Source: Apium graveolens (lineage: Eukaryota; Streptophyta; Magnoliopsida; Apiales; Apiaceae). Taken from it: a DNA stretch of 64,000 bases. The stretch spans positions 23,305,884 through 23,369,883 of the forward strand of contig NC_133648.1 in assembly GCF_009905375.1 (NCBI RefSeq), given 5' to 3'. Below are positions 48,933-62,300 of the stretch, in pieces. Position 1 is the stretch's first letter; each line of letters starts with the position of its first letter. A model generated the notes under the pieces. It made no database searches, was not told the origin of the DNA, and saw only the letters and a list, made by a program, of their open reading frames with translations. Made by a program: the position numbers and the translations under genes.

Positions 48933-51900
48933 CTCACCCCAAACTTACACAAGAAAGAAGAAATCCAAAACCATTGGGGATGCACAGAGCACACATACAG
49001 TGCAAACTGGTGCTAAAGACACAGTCCCTGCACTTTCTCAAATTCAGTTTGATGTGGCTCCAATAAATGTGGAGTCATAACTAAAATCTCTTATAATAGA
49101 AGCCTCTGAAACACCATACTCACCAACAAACTCTCTGGAAGTGGATATGATAAACACTTCCATTCCTGATTCCCCTTCTTTAACTCTGTTGGGGAAGCTA
49201 AAATCTAGTGCAAGTAAGCATCATCGTTTAGATGCTTTGTTGGCTCACTTGCCAATTTTTTCAGATACTATTGTGACATCTGTGCCCCAAATAACTTCAA
49301 TCAACACAGAGTCAACAATAGTTTCTCTTCCCACCTCATTCATTTCTACTCTCTTGATGGATATTTCTCATCCGTCGAGTAGTGATTGTATCCCGACCGA
49401 TAAGCTTAACAGCAGTTATCCGTCGGATAGCTTTACCACTCACCCGATGGATATCACTTATCCGTCGAGTGTCTCTGCATAACTTCAAACTTCAATTATT
49501 TCTAGTATGGAAGATTTAGTGGTAATACAGTCACTCTTAGGACTGAGAGAGGAGAGTGCATTGAGTGAGAGGTTGGGTTGCTCCCAGGCAAAAGGAGAGG
49601 AAAAGAGTGAATCTCAGCAATCCATTTATTCAGGATTGGCAAAAGTGAGTGAGAGGAGTCCCACCTTAGTAGGTGAAGGTGAAGGTGTGAGGGTGGAGAG
49701 CCAGGGTGAGACCCTGATGTAACAAAAGAGAGATTATGAGAGAAAGGCAGGTACATGAGAAATAAGGGTGGATCCAGCCATTGTTAGTGAGTCAATGATT
49801 ATGGATGATGCTGAAAAGGAAAGACAATTTAGCAACATTACAAAGCTGAAATTGATAACATTTCCTTGGATGCTGACACTTTTACTCATCCTGTGTCAGC
49901 CTATCAATTGTTGGCTGCTCAGGGCAATGTGGAGGCAGAACAGACTTTGAATTTAGTACACACCTCAGAATCTCTTCAAAGAGATAAAGTTGCTGTCAAT
50001 AGGATGCCTTCTCAAGCTGGTGAGCCATCTGAAGAATTTGGAGTAAATTCTAATGATGATGACTCTGTTTCTTTGGATGGAAGCATGAACTTAGGGGGAG
50101 ATGAAGGCCCAAGTTCTGTTTTAAATTTACCTGGATGGGCATGGACAAAGGAATTTATACCAGGACAATTTGATGTGTCTTTGGTCAAGCAAGTGATGGC
50201 TATTCAAAAGGCCCTTCAGGAAACTTCAGATGCTGGTACCAAGGCTATTCTTCAAGCTCACCTAGACTCTCTACATCTCATGAAGATCCAGCACTTAAGA
50301 CAAAATATGAGTGTGGATGAACTAAAAAGTGATATAGCTGACTTGAAGACATACAATTCTGAGAAGCTGGATTCAGTAATGCCATATGGTACCATGCAAG
50401 ATCTATTACTAACATTGAGAAGAGAATCAGATTCTGAAAAGAAGCTAGCCAAGCTGGAAAATAGAGTTCAAGTTATTGAGAATTCAGTGGCTATCCTTCT
50501 TCAAAATCAACAGACTCAGACAAATCTTCTCATGCAACTGGCTAAAGCACAAGGCCTAACTCCTCAACTTGATGATAACAAAAAGGGGGAGAGAGAATCA
50601 AGTAAGGGGGAGAAAGGACCAACTGAGGGGGAGAAACTTCAAGTACAAATCAACAAAGTAATTGTAACTTCAATTACAGTCTCCAAGCCAACAGTTGCAG
50701 ATGGTATAGATCTAATTAAAGCAGCAGCAGCAAATTTGAAAGTTGCTGAAAAAGGAAAGTTGAGTTTGATCAACTGGAATAAGATTGATGAGGAGATACA
50801 GAAAAAGTTTGAACTAGTCAAGGAGCCAGTTCAGTCAGCCATCCATCACTCTCATGTCAAGCCAATCAGTGTGAATGAGATGAGCATGAACTATCTGGAA
50901 AAAGGACAATCTTCTTTCATCAAGTCTACAAAGGCTGAAAAAATTCTTAAAAAAAGGGCAAATTATCCAAAATCATCTTGGAAGAACCCTATGGACATTG
51001 TGTATGAGACACCCAAGCCTGATGAAAAGAAGCTTCTGTCAAGATCTATTGTCTTCTATAAAGATCCAGTTGATTCAGCTTCAAAAAGGAGAATTGCTAA
51101 GATATTCAGAAATGGAAAGGAAATTTGTGTGGTAGCTGGACATCCACAATTTGTGCAAGCAAAGAAAGAAGAAAAAGCCAGATTAAAGCAGGAAAAGAGA
51201 CAAGCTGCTCTAGATGCAAAGAAGTCTAAACAAAAGAAAGAACAGATTGCTATCTTGGCCAAGCTACAGGCTGTAAACTCTTCTCAACAAATTCCCTCTC
51301 AACTATCTGAAGCTGCTGAATCAAAGAAGAAAATTGAAGAACAGAAGAAATCCCCAAGGAAGAAAGAATTGGCTAGAAAAACAAAAAGGAAACTGGATGT
51401 TGTTGACAAGGAATTGGAAGATCAATTTCCTAAGGAATCCACACCAGCTACAACTCAAGCATCAAAGCCCTCTGTGGTATTTGAAGACATAAGGGTGGTG
51501 GATCCCTACAGGAACATACATGGTGAACCTATTGTGCCAAAGAATGAGCCAATAGAGTGGGATAACATACCAATTCCTGACTTCAACTTACCAATCCTTA
51601 GCAAGCCAAAAACGACAAAGTCAAGGGCAGTCAAGAAAGTGAAGCTGTCACCTCTCAAATCCAAGTCAGTAGTTAAAGCTCAACCCAAGGTCAACAGGGG
51701 AGACTACTTGTACTTGTGTGACATCAAAGAATTTTCAGATCTAAATCTTTATCTGGATGAACTGGATGAAGTAAGGGCAATTGATGCATACATAAACCTA
51801 CCTAAAAGGTTAGTGTTCAAGTACAAAGGAGGAAGGGAGATTCAGTGGCCACTTCATAGGATTCTTCAAGAAAGCCAAGCTGTGCTGATTAAAGTCTATT

Positions 51901-52265
51901 CATCCTTCAAGAAAAACTTTGGGTTCAATATAAGTGCAAGAAGACTAGTATTGAAGAAGATTGAAGAGCTGAGGAGTGTTAGAGCTAAAGATGCACTCCC
52001 AAAGACTCTAATAATCCCATATACAGGGAGAAGAGTGCATCTAAGGCCCTACTGGCTGATAGAATTCATGGATGACAAGGGTGTAAGAAGATTCTTCAGA
52101 TTAGAAGACCAATTGAGTATCTCTAGCAATGAGACTCTCTTGGAAATGCAAGAAAAGCTAGATCTCTCAGAATCTGATGAACTAGAATTCCACAGGCAGC
52201 TCCAGAATCAAATTGAAGAAAATAACAGAAAGCTTGGAAGAAGATCCAGACCTTCAAGGAACTAG
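48933..52265 (+). pseudogene. Element C third ORF, central and C-terminal part
   Basis: The frame resumes after F. Stops at 49078, 49480 and 49720 are CAR to TAA against A; 49756 is GGA to TGA. A missing C near 49830 shifts the frame. From 49866 it is open for 799 residues to 52265. This part has heptad-like KLENRVQVIENSVAILLQNQ, three Gly-Glu-Lys patches encoded by AGGGGGAG tracts (50583-50637), a Lys-rich helix and a conserved end with KTLIIPYTGRRVHLRPYWLIEFMDD. The long open stretch suggests the C-terminal region was under coding constraint until recently. Confidence 0.88.
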
Positions 52266-52437
52266 AAAAATCTGCTCAGGCTAGAGGAGCATCTTGAATT
52301 GACTGTGAGCCAAACCTTGCACATTTTAATTAATTGAAGCACTTTCAGTTTTATCTACTTATCTTTAAAGATATATGTTCAGGATGTTTTGTTATCATCA
52401 AGTATCTCTTAATTTATGGCTACAATTCCAGTAGACA

Positions 52438-52452
52438 TGAATTAGGGGAGAT
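52438..52452 (+). other. Element C polypurine tract
   Basis: GAATTAGGGGAGAT lies directly before the 3' LTR start TGTTGTGCATATG. Confidence 0.85.
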
Positions 52453-53453
52453 TGTTGTGCATATGTTGTGTACTTGCTGATTTCATAAACAAAACATCTA
52501 AGTAGATTTTACTTAGTGAAATTATGTAGCACTCGACGGATAAGAATTATAGTCCCGACGGATAACTCATTATAGTCCCGACGGATGATTAACTTATTAT
52601 CCATCGAGTGAGTAGCTTATGTAATAATAAGTTTGTAGCACAGTTATGTATGCACCTTTGTATAGAATCTGTAGTAGCATATAAGTCATGTTGACTTTAA
52701 CTAGATATGCAGAATAGGTTGATTAATTGTACATAAATAATGTCTTGTTATTCTGCATAAGTGATATAGAGTCAAGTGCCAAAATAGCTACCGACGGATG
52801 ATCAAATGACTATCAACGGATGTTTAATATAGCAGTCGACGGATGATCAATTAAATCATCAACGAATGTTCTGAAAGTCGACGGATGATCATATGAAGAA
52901 TTCAAACAACAGTTGAACAGTGAAAGCTGACACACAGCCGTCGAGATGTATACAAACACACTGTGGAAGCCCATTAACTGGGTAATAGAGGACGAAAAGC
53001 AGCAAAGCTTAAGACTGATAGATTTTATATTTGTTCAATCTTTTTGACTTTGTAATGTTGGTATTATATAAACCAAGAGAGTAGCAAATAGAAAAATAAC
53101 TGAGATAGCTGAGAAACACAAAAACAGAGAAATCTTTGTAAGCAGAATCATTAGCATTTCCTCTATTCTCAGTAGTTCCATTTGTAAGCAGCTGTGAGCA
53201 TTTCTGCACACAGAGTCCTCTCGATATATTATATATATCTCTGGTGGAATTGTTTAAATCCACCAGAAAGTTTTTAAAGACTCTTGTTTTTAATTACTTA
53301 TGTTTTGATTCAATTAAGTTTACATTCCGCATTGTGCTAATCAAAACAAATATATCTATAATCGAGTTGAACATTTTTATTTCAAGAAAAAGGTTCAAGA
53401 ATTCCTTTCAACCCTCATTCTGTAACTCTTGCTATATTGTTAAAGGACTAACA
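52453..53453 (+). repeat. Element C 3' LTR (1,001 bp)
   Basis: It starts TGTTGTGCATATG and ends GGACTAACA. CGACGGAT-type motifs lie at 52534, 52556, 52579, 52599 (inverted), 52792, 52814, 52837 and 52879. A TATA box, TTATATAAACC, follows near 53064. Homologous to A's 5' LTR. Confidence 0.94.
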
Positions 53454-53718
53454 AAGAGCATCCCAATGAGTTCTGTTTGGACAACTTGTATATCTAGCCA
53501 ACTTAGACACAAAATATGAAATATTTGGTCTAGTACAGTTAGCAAGATACTGCAAGCTCCTAATAATATGAGAATACCTTAACTGACACACAGGCACTTC
53601 TGAAGTATTTTTGACAAGGACAACTTTAGTTACATAGGGTGTACTAGCGATTCTACACTGTGAATAACCATATTTCTCAAGTATAGATTTATCTATATAA
53701 TGAGATTGAGTCAAGGTT
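53454..53718 (-). pseudogene. Element H: copia RT C-terminal fragment
   Basis: On the minus strand this reads TLTQSHYIDKSILEKYGY, then CQLRYSHIIRSLQYLANCTRPNISYFVSKLARYTS and HWDALC. These are the typical end of copia RT and approach to RNase H. The right side is cut by G's LTR and continues at 63764. The left side is cut by C's 3' LTR. It is a different copia lineage from A, C and D. Confidence 0.88.
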
Positions 53719-56700
53719 TGTAACGCTCCCAAATCCGGGGTCAGAGGATTTGGTCGTCACGATGAAACCTCAATCCAAATTAACCTGTTTAATCAAAATG
53801 CAAATGCCAACGGAAGATGTTTAGCATCTATAACCCTAACTAATCCTAAATCTTTTAAGGTTACAGTTCTAGAAACAAGAAATCCAAATTCCAAAATAAG
53901 TTTTTTTTTTCACTTTCTTTTAAACTCTTTTCAACAATTTCCAAGTCAATACTAAACCCGCTAGTATAACTTTGAAGAGAAGTACACTAGGCCCATATAT
54001 ACAATACACAACTATAATATAATATAATATAAACAACTTTATACAATAGAACTTACACTAGTCTGCAAACCCTGGACCAACCACCTTCCAAAAGCTTCTT
54101 ATTTGTCTTCTCGAATTACGCGGCTAAATAGTGCAACCTAATCCTCACTGGAGGTTAAATTTAAAAACAGGCAAGTATGAGCGGAAGAATTGCTCAATAA
54201 GATCATTGTAATATATATATGGTCGTTTTGATATAAAACTGATATCTGCAATAACGCAGATCATTTTAAAATCATAATTGCTGAAACAGAAAATTTATTA
54301 AAGAATCGGATCATTGTATATCACTGTATTCAAAACTCTTTTTGATATTTTTGAGCAAAATGCTTCAGCAATACTCTGAATCTTGAAGAGAATAAAACTC
54401 GTAAAATAGTGTTTACGGAAATATCGTAAACACCAATAATAAGAAGCAATGATTATGGATTGAATCATAAACTTTATTCAAAACCGAACTCTTAATATTA
54501 ATACTCATTTTGTTGTCATATCAAATTAGATATCAATACGAACTTTGATGCTCACAACATCCCGTACTAAAGTCAACATCAATCATCTATACTAATACCA
54601 CATTTGACATTTAACAACAAACTAAATATCCACATCAAGCAGAAACTGAATCAAAATTGCATTTCATCTTTAATCCAAAACAAAAATAGTTGATAAATCA
54701 TTTATTCTATGATAATCAAAAACAATATAATAATTTAAATTCTGATTATTCACCGACGGACGTACTATCACATGCTGATCGGCCCGTGTGATAGCATAAG
54801 GCCATGATTCAAGAAACATGTCCCCAAAACATGAGTAATTAAATAAAAAGGCAATATATCTGCCTGTGGCACAAATTGTGTAATAATATTTCATATGACA
54901 CTTAGCAATAGCCCTCCGCTGGACCGTCCTCTTCGGTCACTTATGCATTGATCCAATCTTAAAACCTTTTTATTGGAAGGGGTCATAATAATCGACACCC
55001 TAAATAATTTTATTCGCCCGTTCACTTGGGCAAGAAACTCGTAACAAAATCATCTTTCTCAAAGTCTAAAACATTTATACATCCGATAATTGGATAAGTA
55101 AAAATACTTGACTATTCTGAACATAGAATAACAGATGATTACTTGCATAAACAGAATCATTTATTTTGGTGCTATGTAAAATATTTATGTATTCTGAAGT
55201 GGGAATAGAGAAGAATACTTGCATAACAAGATTCCAAATAAATATCAATTGAACAATAAGTGATAATAGGGATACTTGCCTTTGGGTTTTTAGCAGTTAG
55301 TCACACTCGCAATAACACATTCCCTCATTCTGACCTCTCATGGCATCACCGTCTTTCCTTTTGACAATTCACTGATGTGCTGCTCCTGCGATTGCTAGAA
55401 GTCAGATATCCAATACCATTCCATTTCATTCTTTTCAATGTCTGGTCCCGATCAACTCGAGCGATCCATATCTATAATTAAAAGATATAACTTTAATCAT
55501 CTAAATGATAATTACTCAAAGAACTGCGCGTCAAAACCCTACTGTCTACCCATACGATAACCCACATATAAAGAAAACAACCAAATATAAGACTTATGAC
55601 CCCCATATACACGTAATACACATAGCATGTAAACACATAACTCATGTATCACATAATTCATATCACACATGCCTTGGTTCGTCAAAAGGTTCGACTCGAT
55701 ACGTTTAAAACTGAATTCGGATTAAAAATATGATTTACCGAACAATAAATGACTCACAAAATAAGCGACCTTTCGAAAAAAAAATTGGGTCTTGAAAGTA
55801 TTTTAATGAAAGCGGAATATTTTTCTGAGTCTATACGCGTTCGTTTCGTATTAAATAGACGAACAGTCTATTTATTACGAATAAAATAAGAATAAATCAA
55901 AACAAATTACAAATAATTGAATCAAATTATGATTTTCGAAAATAATAAGAGATAATAATTTGAAATTGAAATAAATATTTTAGAAAAACTTTCGAAATAA
56001 CGTATTTGTAAAACGGACTTTTCTCGGGGTCATACCCCTCAAAATCTATCCCAAACAACACAATCCAACTGCACTCTAATAAAATCAATAAATTTAAAAC
56101 ACACAATAATTTATATTTGCACGTATAAACACCCTAGAAATAAAAAATATAGCCAAAAGCGACTTCTACAACTTTTGAAAATTATGAAATAAATATATAA
56201 ACACTAAAATGCTATAATATATGCAAGTACGAAAGCGGAATTTCGAAATCGTTACCCAAAATAAATTCTGATCACCCCGATGAGAATATCTGATGTCCGG
56301 AAAATATCTCCAGAAAAATATGAAATTAATAGTCATAGACATATACACGCTGAGATGCCATGTGGAGTAATCAACACCGTCAAACTCTTTTTCTATGCCC
56401 CGAAAATAAATTAAAACGGAAAATATGCTCTGTAAATTTTCTTCTCAAAATCTCGCAATATATATACCTATGCGTAGGTATCAAAGCGCTGATCATTTTT
56501 ATATATAACAATTGAAATTTGGATGAACGGTTTGTAAGATATGAATTTTTGAAAATTAAAAGTATAAAAATATATACAACAGAGAGAGACAGAAGAGAGA
56601 GGGGGAAGAAATTGTAACTAAACACAATAAGGAAAGGAAGGGGGGAGGGGGTTAACACGCGGGTAAGGGGGTGAGGTGCATGGCAGGGGCTGACACGTTT

Positions 56701-58074
56701 TTTTTATAACTAAAATTCAATACAACATAATTAAAATTAGCCCAAAATTAATAAATAGGAGGAATAATATTTAATCAAATAAACATAAAATTTGTACCTA
56801 AATTTTCTAAAAATTACGAATATTCAAAAAATATGAAAATATAATATATTTTAAAGTGACACGATTTTATAAAAATGAAAATACAATTTTTGTAAGGTTT
56901 GACGTCCCGATAGGGACCCGGTCCGATAGTTTTTATGAAACCGAAATATTTCTAAAATTCTTGGAATATTTAAAAACTAATAAAATAAATTTTCATAATT
57001 TTTAAAATATTTATAAATCGCGCGTAATATCCGCATTTTATGATTTAACGAACAAACGTGCGGGTAAATATAACCCAAAAAATTTTTGAAATAATTTTAA
57101 AATTCTCGAAATATTCAAATACTAATAAAATATAAGTTTCATGATTTTTGAAACATTCTGGAATTTAATACTGAATTTACACATATATATCGGATCCAAA
57201 AATAGATTACTTATCCGCTAAGTAACTATAAAAATGATACAATTTAATACCAGATTTGGATAATTATCAAAACCGAGCTTCTTATAAAACACCCTATGAG
57301 AAAATAATGTACAAATATCCCATCTCCCGAGAATACGGGTTTTATTAATCAACCGAAATGATTATTGTATCGAAAATTTAGCGCCGGGACTCGTACGGGT
57401 CAAACCGTACTCCGGATCGAAAAAGTCAAAACACGGAAAATATTCAGAATATCCAGATTAGGTTAGGAAGGATTTTCCGAAGAGTTCCGGGTTGTAAAAA
57501 CACAAAAACGGTTAAAGTTGGACGATTCCCGGCTTTATAAAATAGTTTTATAATTAATCAGAAAATAATTATTAAATCTATAAATCCTTATAAAATCATA
57601 TAACACACCAAAAATTACCAGAAAAATATTATAATTATCTATACTTTATTCTAGACATATTAAAATAAAAAATACTTACACTTTATCACATATACACACC
57701 CAAAATATAAATATCAATCATCATATAATTCACCAAAATTCCCATAATAATCACATAATAATTATTTATTGATAAAAATAATTGCACGATATTTCTCGGA
57801 AATTACAAAACAATTTCAATTTACAGATATCAATAAGATCGGATTTCAAATAACTTCTTAAGAATAATACATTTAAGTAAATATTTTAAGAGATTAACAA
57901 GGATCGATATAACACTTACCAATTAGCACCTTACCATTTAATAACACCAACTCATCAAACATGAATAAAATATCCACCATTTTATTCCTTCTAAATCATA
58001 AAAGCATATATATATATATATATATATATATTCAAATAATAATTATAATAATTCTAAAAATACGAGATATTACA
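53719..58074 (-). repeat. Element G 3' LTR (4,356 bp)
   Basis: On the minus strand it starts TGTAATATCTCG and ends GGGAGCGTTACA. It is AT-rich, with a (TA)n run at about 58008-58030 and a G-rich plus-strand tract at 56641-56678. No gene seen. It shares blocks with solo LTR E. Confidence 0.92.
56641..56678 (+). other. G-rich tract with quadruplex potential (G 3' LTR)
   Basis: Runs of five, five, three and five G separated by 1, 9 and 3 bases, then further G pairs. The counterpart in the other LTR is at 62326-62378. Confidence 0.6.
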
Positions 58075-59398
58075 ATCTACCCCCCTTATAAGGATTCCGT
58101 CCTCGGAATCAGCAAAAGAGAGCATTAGGGATCTTCTGGCCAACTTTCCCAATCTTGCATACATAACTTTTCTCAAAATTTTAAATAACACTGAAATTCC
58201 TTATACCACGTTGTTATCACAAGAGCTTCATTCCGCGCCATCGTTCTTTCCAATAGAATCAATTATTTATTCCATACCATTTGACTAATTTCTCTATAGA
58301 ATCACATTTACCGATAGAGAGAGAAATAATAGAGAGAAAGATAAAGAGACGGAAAAAGAAAGAGAGAGAGAGAAATAAATAGAGAGAGAAAAAAAGAAAT
58401 AAACTGACTTTGTTATACGCCACTGATATTTTAATCGCATTGCATTCCACTGTTGCTCTTGGTAATCCCATCACATAGCCTTACTTCGACTTGACTAAGA
58501 TAACTCAACCCAACTTGATTGGCATACCTTCGGATATTTTAGATGATAAAATCATGGAATTTCAAAGAGAAAAGAATTTCATGTCATAACAGGACCAAAA
58601 TCTGAATTTGTAAAAAAGTATTGTTAAAATAAGAGAATAACTGAGAGATCAATATGATCAAATGAACTTGGTATTGCATGTCCAAATTAGGACACTACTA
58701 AAGGTTGTTAACCTTCTTGTAGTCACAACACACACAAGTGATTGCGTCTCATCCAACTCCTATCACACAGATAGGTATACCTTGTGTCCCCTATAGTTAG
58801 GGTTGTTCATCTCAATCAGAATAAAAGAATATGAAATGAATTCAAAATCAAATAAATAGTAAAGGATTTCTAATAAATAACTTGTTAGGGAAATCCTCAG
58901 ATCAAAACTGAAAAGGTTCAAAGCTCATATTTCTGGAGAAAATAAAATCCAGAAAATAAGATTCTGGCATAAAATGACTAAACGGGTGTTAGGGAATATA
59001 TCATCTAACAAATACCTCTTTTTGAGAGAGGTCAAAAGAAGTTATAGAAAGAGAAGGTATTGCCAAGGTCTTAATACTTATATTCTATTTGAACTCTTTT
59101 GTTCACTCATCATCCGATTCTAGACACTTCTTCAAGTTCTAAGGATATCGATAATCTTCATCGTCGCCGAATTGTAGTAGCCTCAGAAGATTCCACAATA
59201 GAAGTTTGCAACTGCCAGGAGTTTTGTCCAGTCAATACAACCATCTCAAACGAATGCGCCTATCTTAGCTTACTCGTTGGTACTATATCCAATAGTCCAA
59301 CAAGAACTCGATATGAGCTCAAGCGTCTTCACATAGCTATACACACTCCTCCATACTCTCGTTTCTAGTTTACTATAACCTTAGCTCTGATACCAACC
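58075..59398 (-). other. Element G interior, no coding capacity
   Basis: The purine tract (minus AAGGGGGGTAGAT) lies at the left end. A (GA)n-rich microsatellite occupies about 58313-58400. The rest has dense stops on the minus strand. A plus-strand 89-codon ORF at 59099-59368 shows no family I know and is probably chance. No gag, RT or integrase motif. Confidence 0.8.
59384..59395 (-). other. Element G primer binding site (tRNA-Met type)
   Basis: The minus strand reads TGGTATCAGAGC, 3 bp from the LTR end. Confidence 0.9.
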
Positions 59399-62300
59399 TA
59401 TAACGCTCCCAAATCCGGGGTTGGAGGATTTGGACGTCACGATGAAACCTCAATCCAAATTAACCTGTTTAATCAAAATGCAAATACCAGTGGAAGATAT
59501 TTAGCATCTATGACCCTAACTAATCCAAGATCTTTTAAGGTTACAGTTCTAGAAACATGAAATCCAAATTCCAAAAATAAGTTTTTTTTTCACTTTCTTT
59601 TTAACTCTTTTCAACAATTTCCAACTCAATACTAGACCCGCTAGTATAACTTCGAAGAGAAGTATACTAGGCCCAAATATACTATACACAACTATAATAT
59701 AATATAATATAAACAACTTTATACAAAAGAAATTACACTAGTCCGCAAACTCTGGACCAACCATCTTCCAAAAGCTTCTTATTTGTCTTCTCGAATTACG
59801 CGGCTAAACAGTGCAAGCTAATCCTCACTAGAGGTTAAATTTAAAAACTGGTAAGTATGAGCGGAAGAAATGCTCAGCGAGATCATTGTAATATATATAT
59901 GGTCGTTTTGATATAAAACCGACATCTGCAATAGCGCAGATCATTTTAAAATCATAATTGCTGAAACAGAAAATTTATTAAACAATCAGATCATTGTTTA
60001 TCACTGTATTCAAAACTCTATTTGATATTTTTGAGCGAAATGCTTCAGCAATATTTTGAATCTTGACGAGAATAAAACTCATAAAACAGTGTTTACGGAA
60101 ATATCGTAAACAACAATAACAAGAAGCAATGATTATGGATTGAATCATAAATTTTATTCAAAACTGAACTCTTAATATTAATACTCCTTTTGTTGTCATA
60201 TCAAATTAGATATCAATATGAACTTTGATGCTCACAACATCCCATACTGAATTCAACATCAATCATCTGTACTAATACCACCTTTGATATTTAACAACAA
60301 ATTAAATATCCACATCTAGTAGAAACTGAATGAAAACTGCATTTTATCTTTAATCCAAAACAGAAACAGTTGATAAATCATTTATTCTATGATTATCAAA
60401 AACAGTATAATAATTTAGATTGGGATCATTCACAGATGGACGTACTATCACATGCTGATCTGCCCGTGTGATAGCACAAGCTCATGATTCATAGAAACAT
60501 GTCCCCAAAACATGAGTACTCAAATAAAAAGGCAATATATCTTCCTGTGGCACAAATTATATCATAATATTTCATATGACACTTAGCAATAGCCCTCCGC
60601 TGGACCGTCCTCCCAGGTCACTTACGCATTGATCCAATCTTAAAACCTTTTTATTGGAAGGGGTCATAACAATTGACACCCTAAATAATTTTATTCGCCC
60701 GTTCACTTGGGAAAGAAACTCGTAACAAAATCATCTTTCTCAAAGTCTAAAACATTTATAAATCCGATAATTGGATAAGTAAAAATACTTGACTATTCTG
60801 AACATAGAATAACAGATGATTACTTGCATAAACAGAATCATTTATTTTGGTGCTATGTAAAATATTTATGTATTCTGAAGTGGGAACAGAGAAGAATACT
60901 TGCATAACAAGATTCAAAATAAATATCACTTGAACAATAAGTGATAATAGGGATACTTGCCTTTGGGTTTTTAGTAGTTAGTCACACTTGCAATAACATA
61001 ATCTCTCATTCCGACCTCTCATAGCAACACCATCATTCCTTTTGACAATTCACTGATGTGTTGCTCCTGCGATTTCTAGAAGTCAGATATCCAATACCAT
61101 TCCATTTCATTCTTTTAAATGTCTGGTCCCGATCAACTCGAGCGATACGTATCTATAATTAAAAGATATAACTTTAATCGTCTAAACGATAATTACTCGA
61201 AGAACTGCGCGTCAAAACCCTACCGTCTACCCATACGATAGCCCACACAAAAAGAAAACAACCAAATATAAGACTTATGACCCCCGTATACACGTAATAC
61301 ACATATGATGTAAACACATAACACACGTATCACATAATTCATATCACACATGCCTCGGTTCGTCAAAAGGTTCGTCTTGGTACGTTTAAAACTGAAATCG
61401 GATCAAAAATATGATTTACCGAACAATAAATGACGCAAAACAAGCGACCTTTAGAAACAAAAGAATTTGGGTCTCGAAAATATTTTTAATGAAAGCAGAA
61501 TATTTTTCTGAGTCTATACGCGTTCGTTTCGTATTAAACGGACGAATGGTCTATTTATTACGAATAAAATAAGAATAAATCAAAACAAATGATAAATAAT
61601 TGTATCAAATTATGATTTTCGAAAATAATAAAAGAAAATAATTTGAAATTGAAATAAATATTTTAGAAAAACTTTTGAAATAACGTCTTTGTAAAACGGA
61701 CTTTTCCCGGGGTCATACCCCTCAAAATCAATCCCAAACAACACAATCCAACTGTACTCTTATAAAATCTATAAATTTAAAACACAAAATAATTTAGATT
61801 TGAACTTATAAACACCCCAGAAACGAAAAATACAGCCGAAAGCAACTTCTACAACTTCTGAAAATTATGAAATAAATATATAAACACTAACATGCTATAA
61901 TATACGCAAGTACGAAAGCGGAATTTCGAAATCGTTACCCAAAATAAATTCTGATCACCCTGAGGAGAATATTTGATGTCCGTAAAATATCTCCAGAAAA
62001 TTCCGAAATTAATATTCATAGAACTATACACGCTAAGATGCCATGTGGAGTAATCAACACCGTCAAACTCCTTTTCTATGCCCCGAATATAAATTAAAAC
62101 GGAAAATATGTTCAGCAAATTTTGTTCTCAAAACCTCGCAATATATTTACCGATGCGTAGGTATCGAAGCTGATCGTTTATATATATAACAATTGAAATT
62201 TGGATTAACGGTTTGTAAGATATGAATTTTTGAAAATTAAAAGTATAAAAATATATACAACAGAGAGAGACAGAAGATAGAGAGAGGGGGAAGAAAATGT

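Larger units (their letters stand above)
35261..53453 (+). mobile_element. Element C: Sirevirus-type copia element (3' half visible), same family as A
   Basis: The plus strand shows RT and RNase H from 35261, the pol-ORF3 spacer, ORF3 (split by F at 38256-48932), a purine tract and the 3' LTR ending at 53453. The 5' half must lie left of the window beyond D. C is inserted in the copia element H: H's RT frame begins right after the LTR, with candidate duplication AAGAG at 53454-53458. Protein and LTR similarity to A is high throughout, so A is a later copy of the same family that entered D, itself sitting inside C. Confidence 0.9.

Noticed and set aside
54750..54765. CCGACGGACG in G's LTR as another copy of the A/C motif
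   Set aside because: A single partial match with no cluster around it; the other G LTR reads CACAGATGGACG at that place.
59099..59368. 89-codon plus-strand ORF in the G interior as a gene
   Set aside because: It runs against the element, has no recognisable domain, and ends beside the primer site; likely chance.
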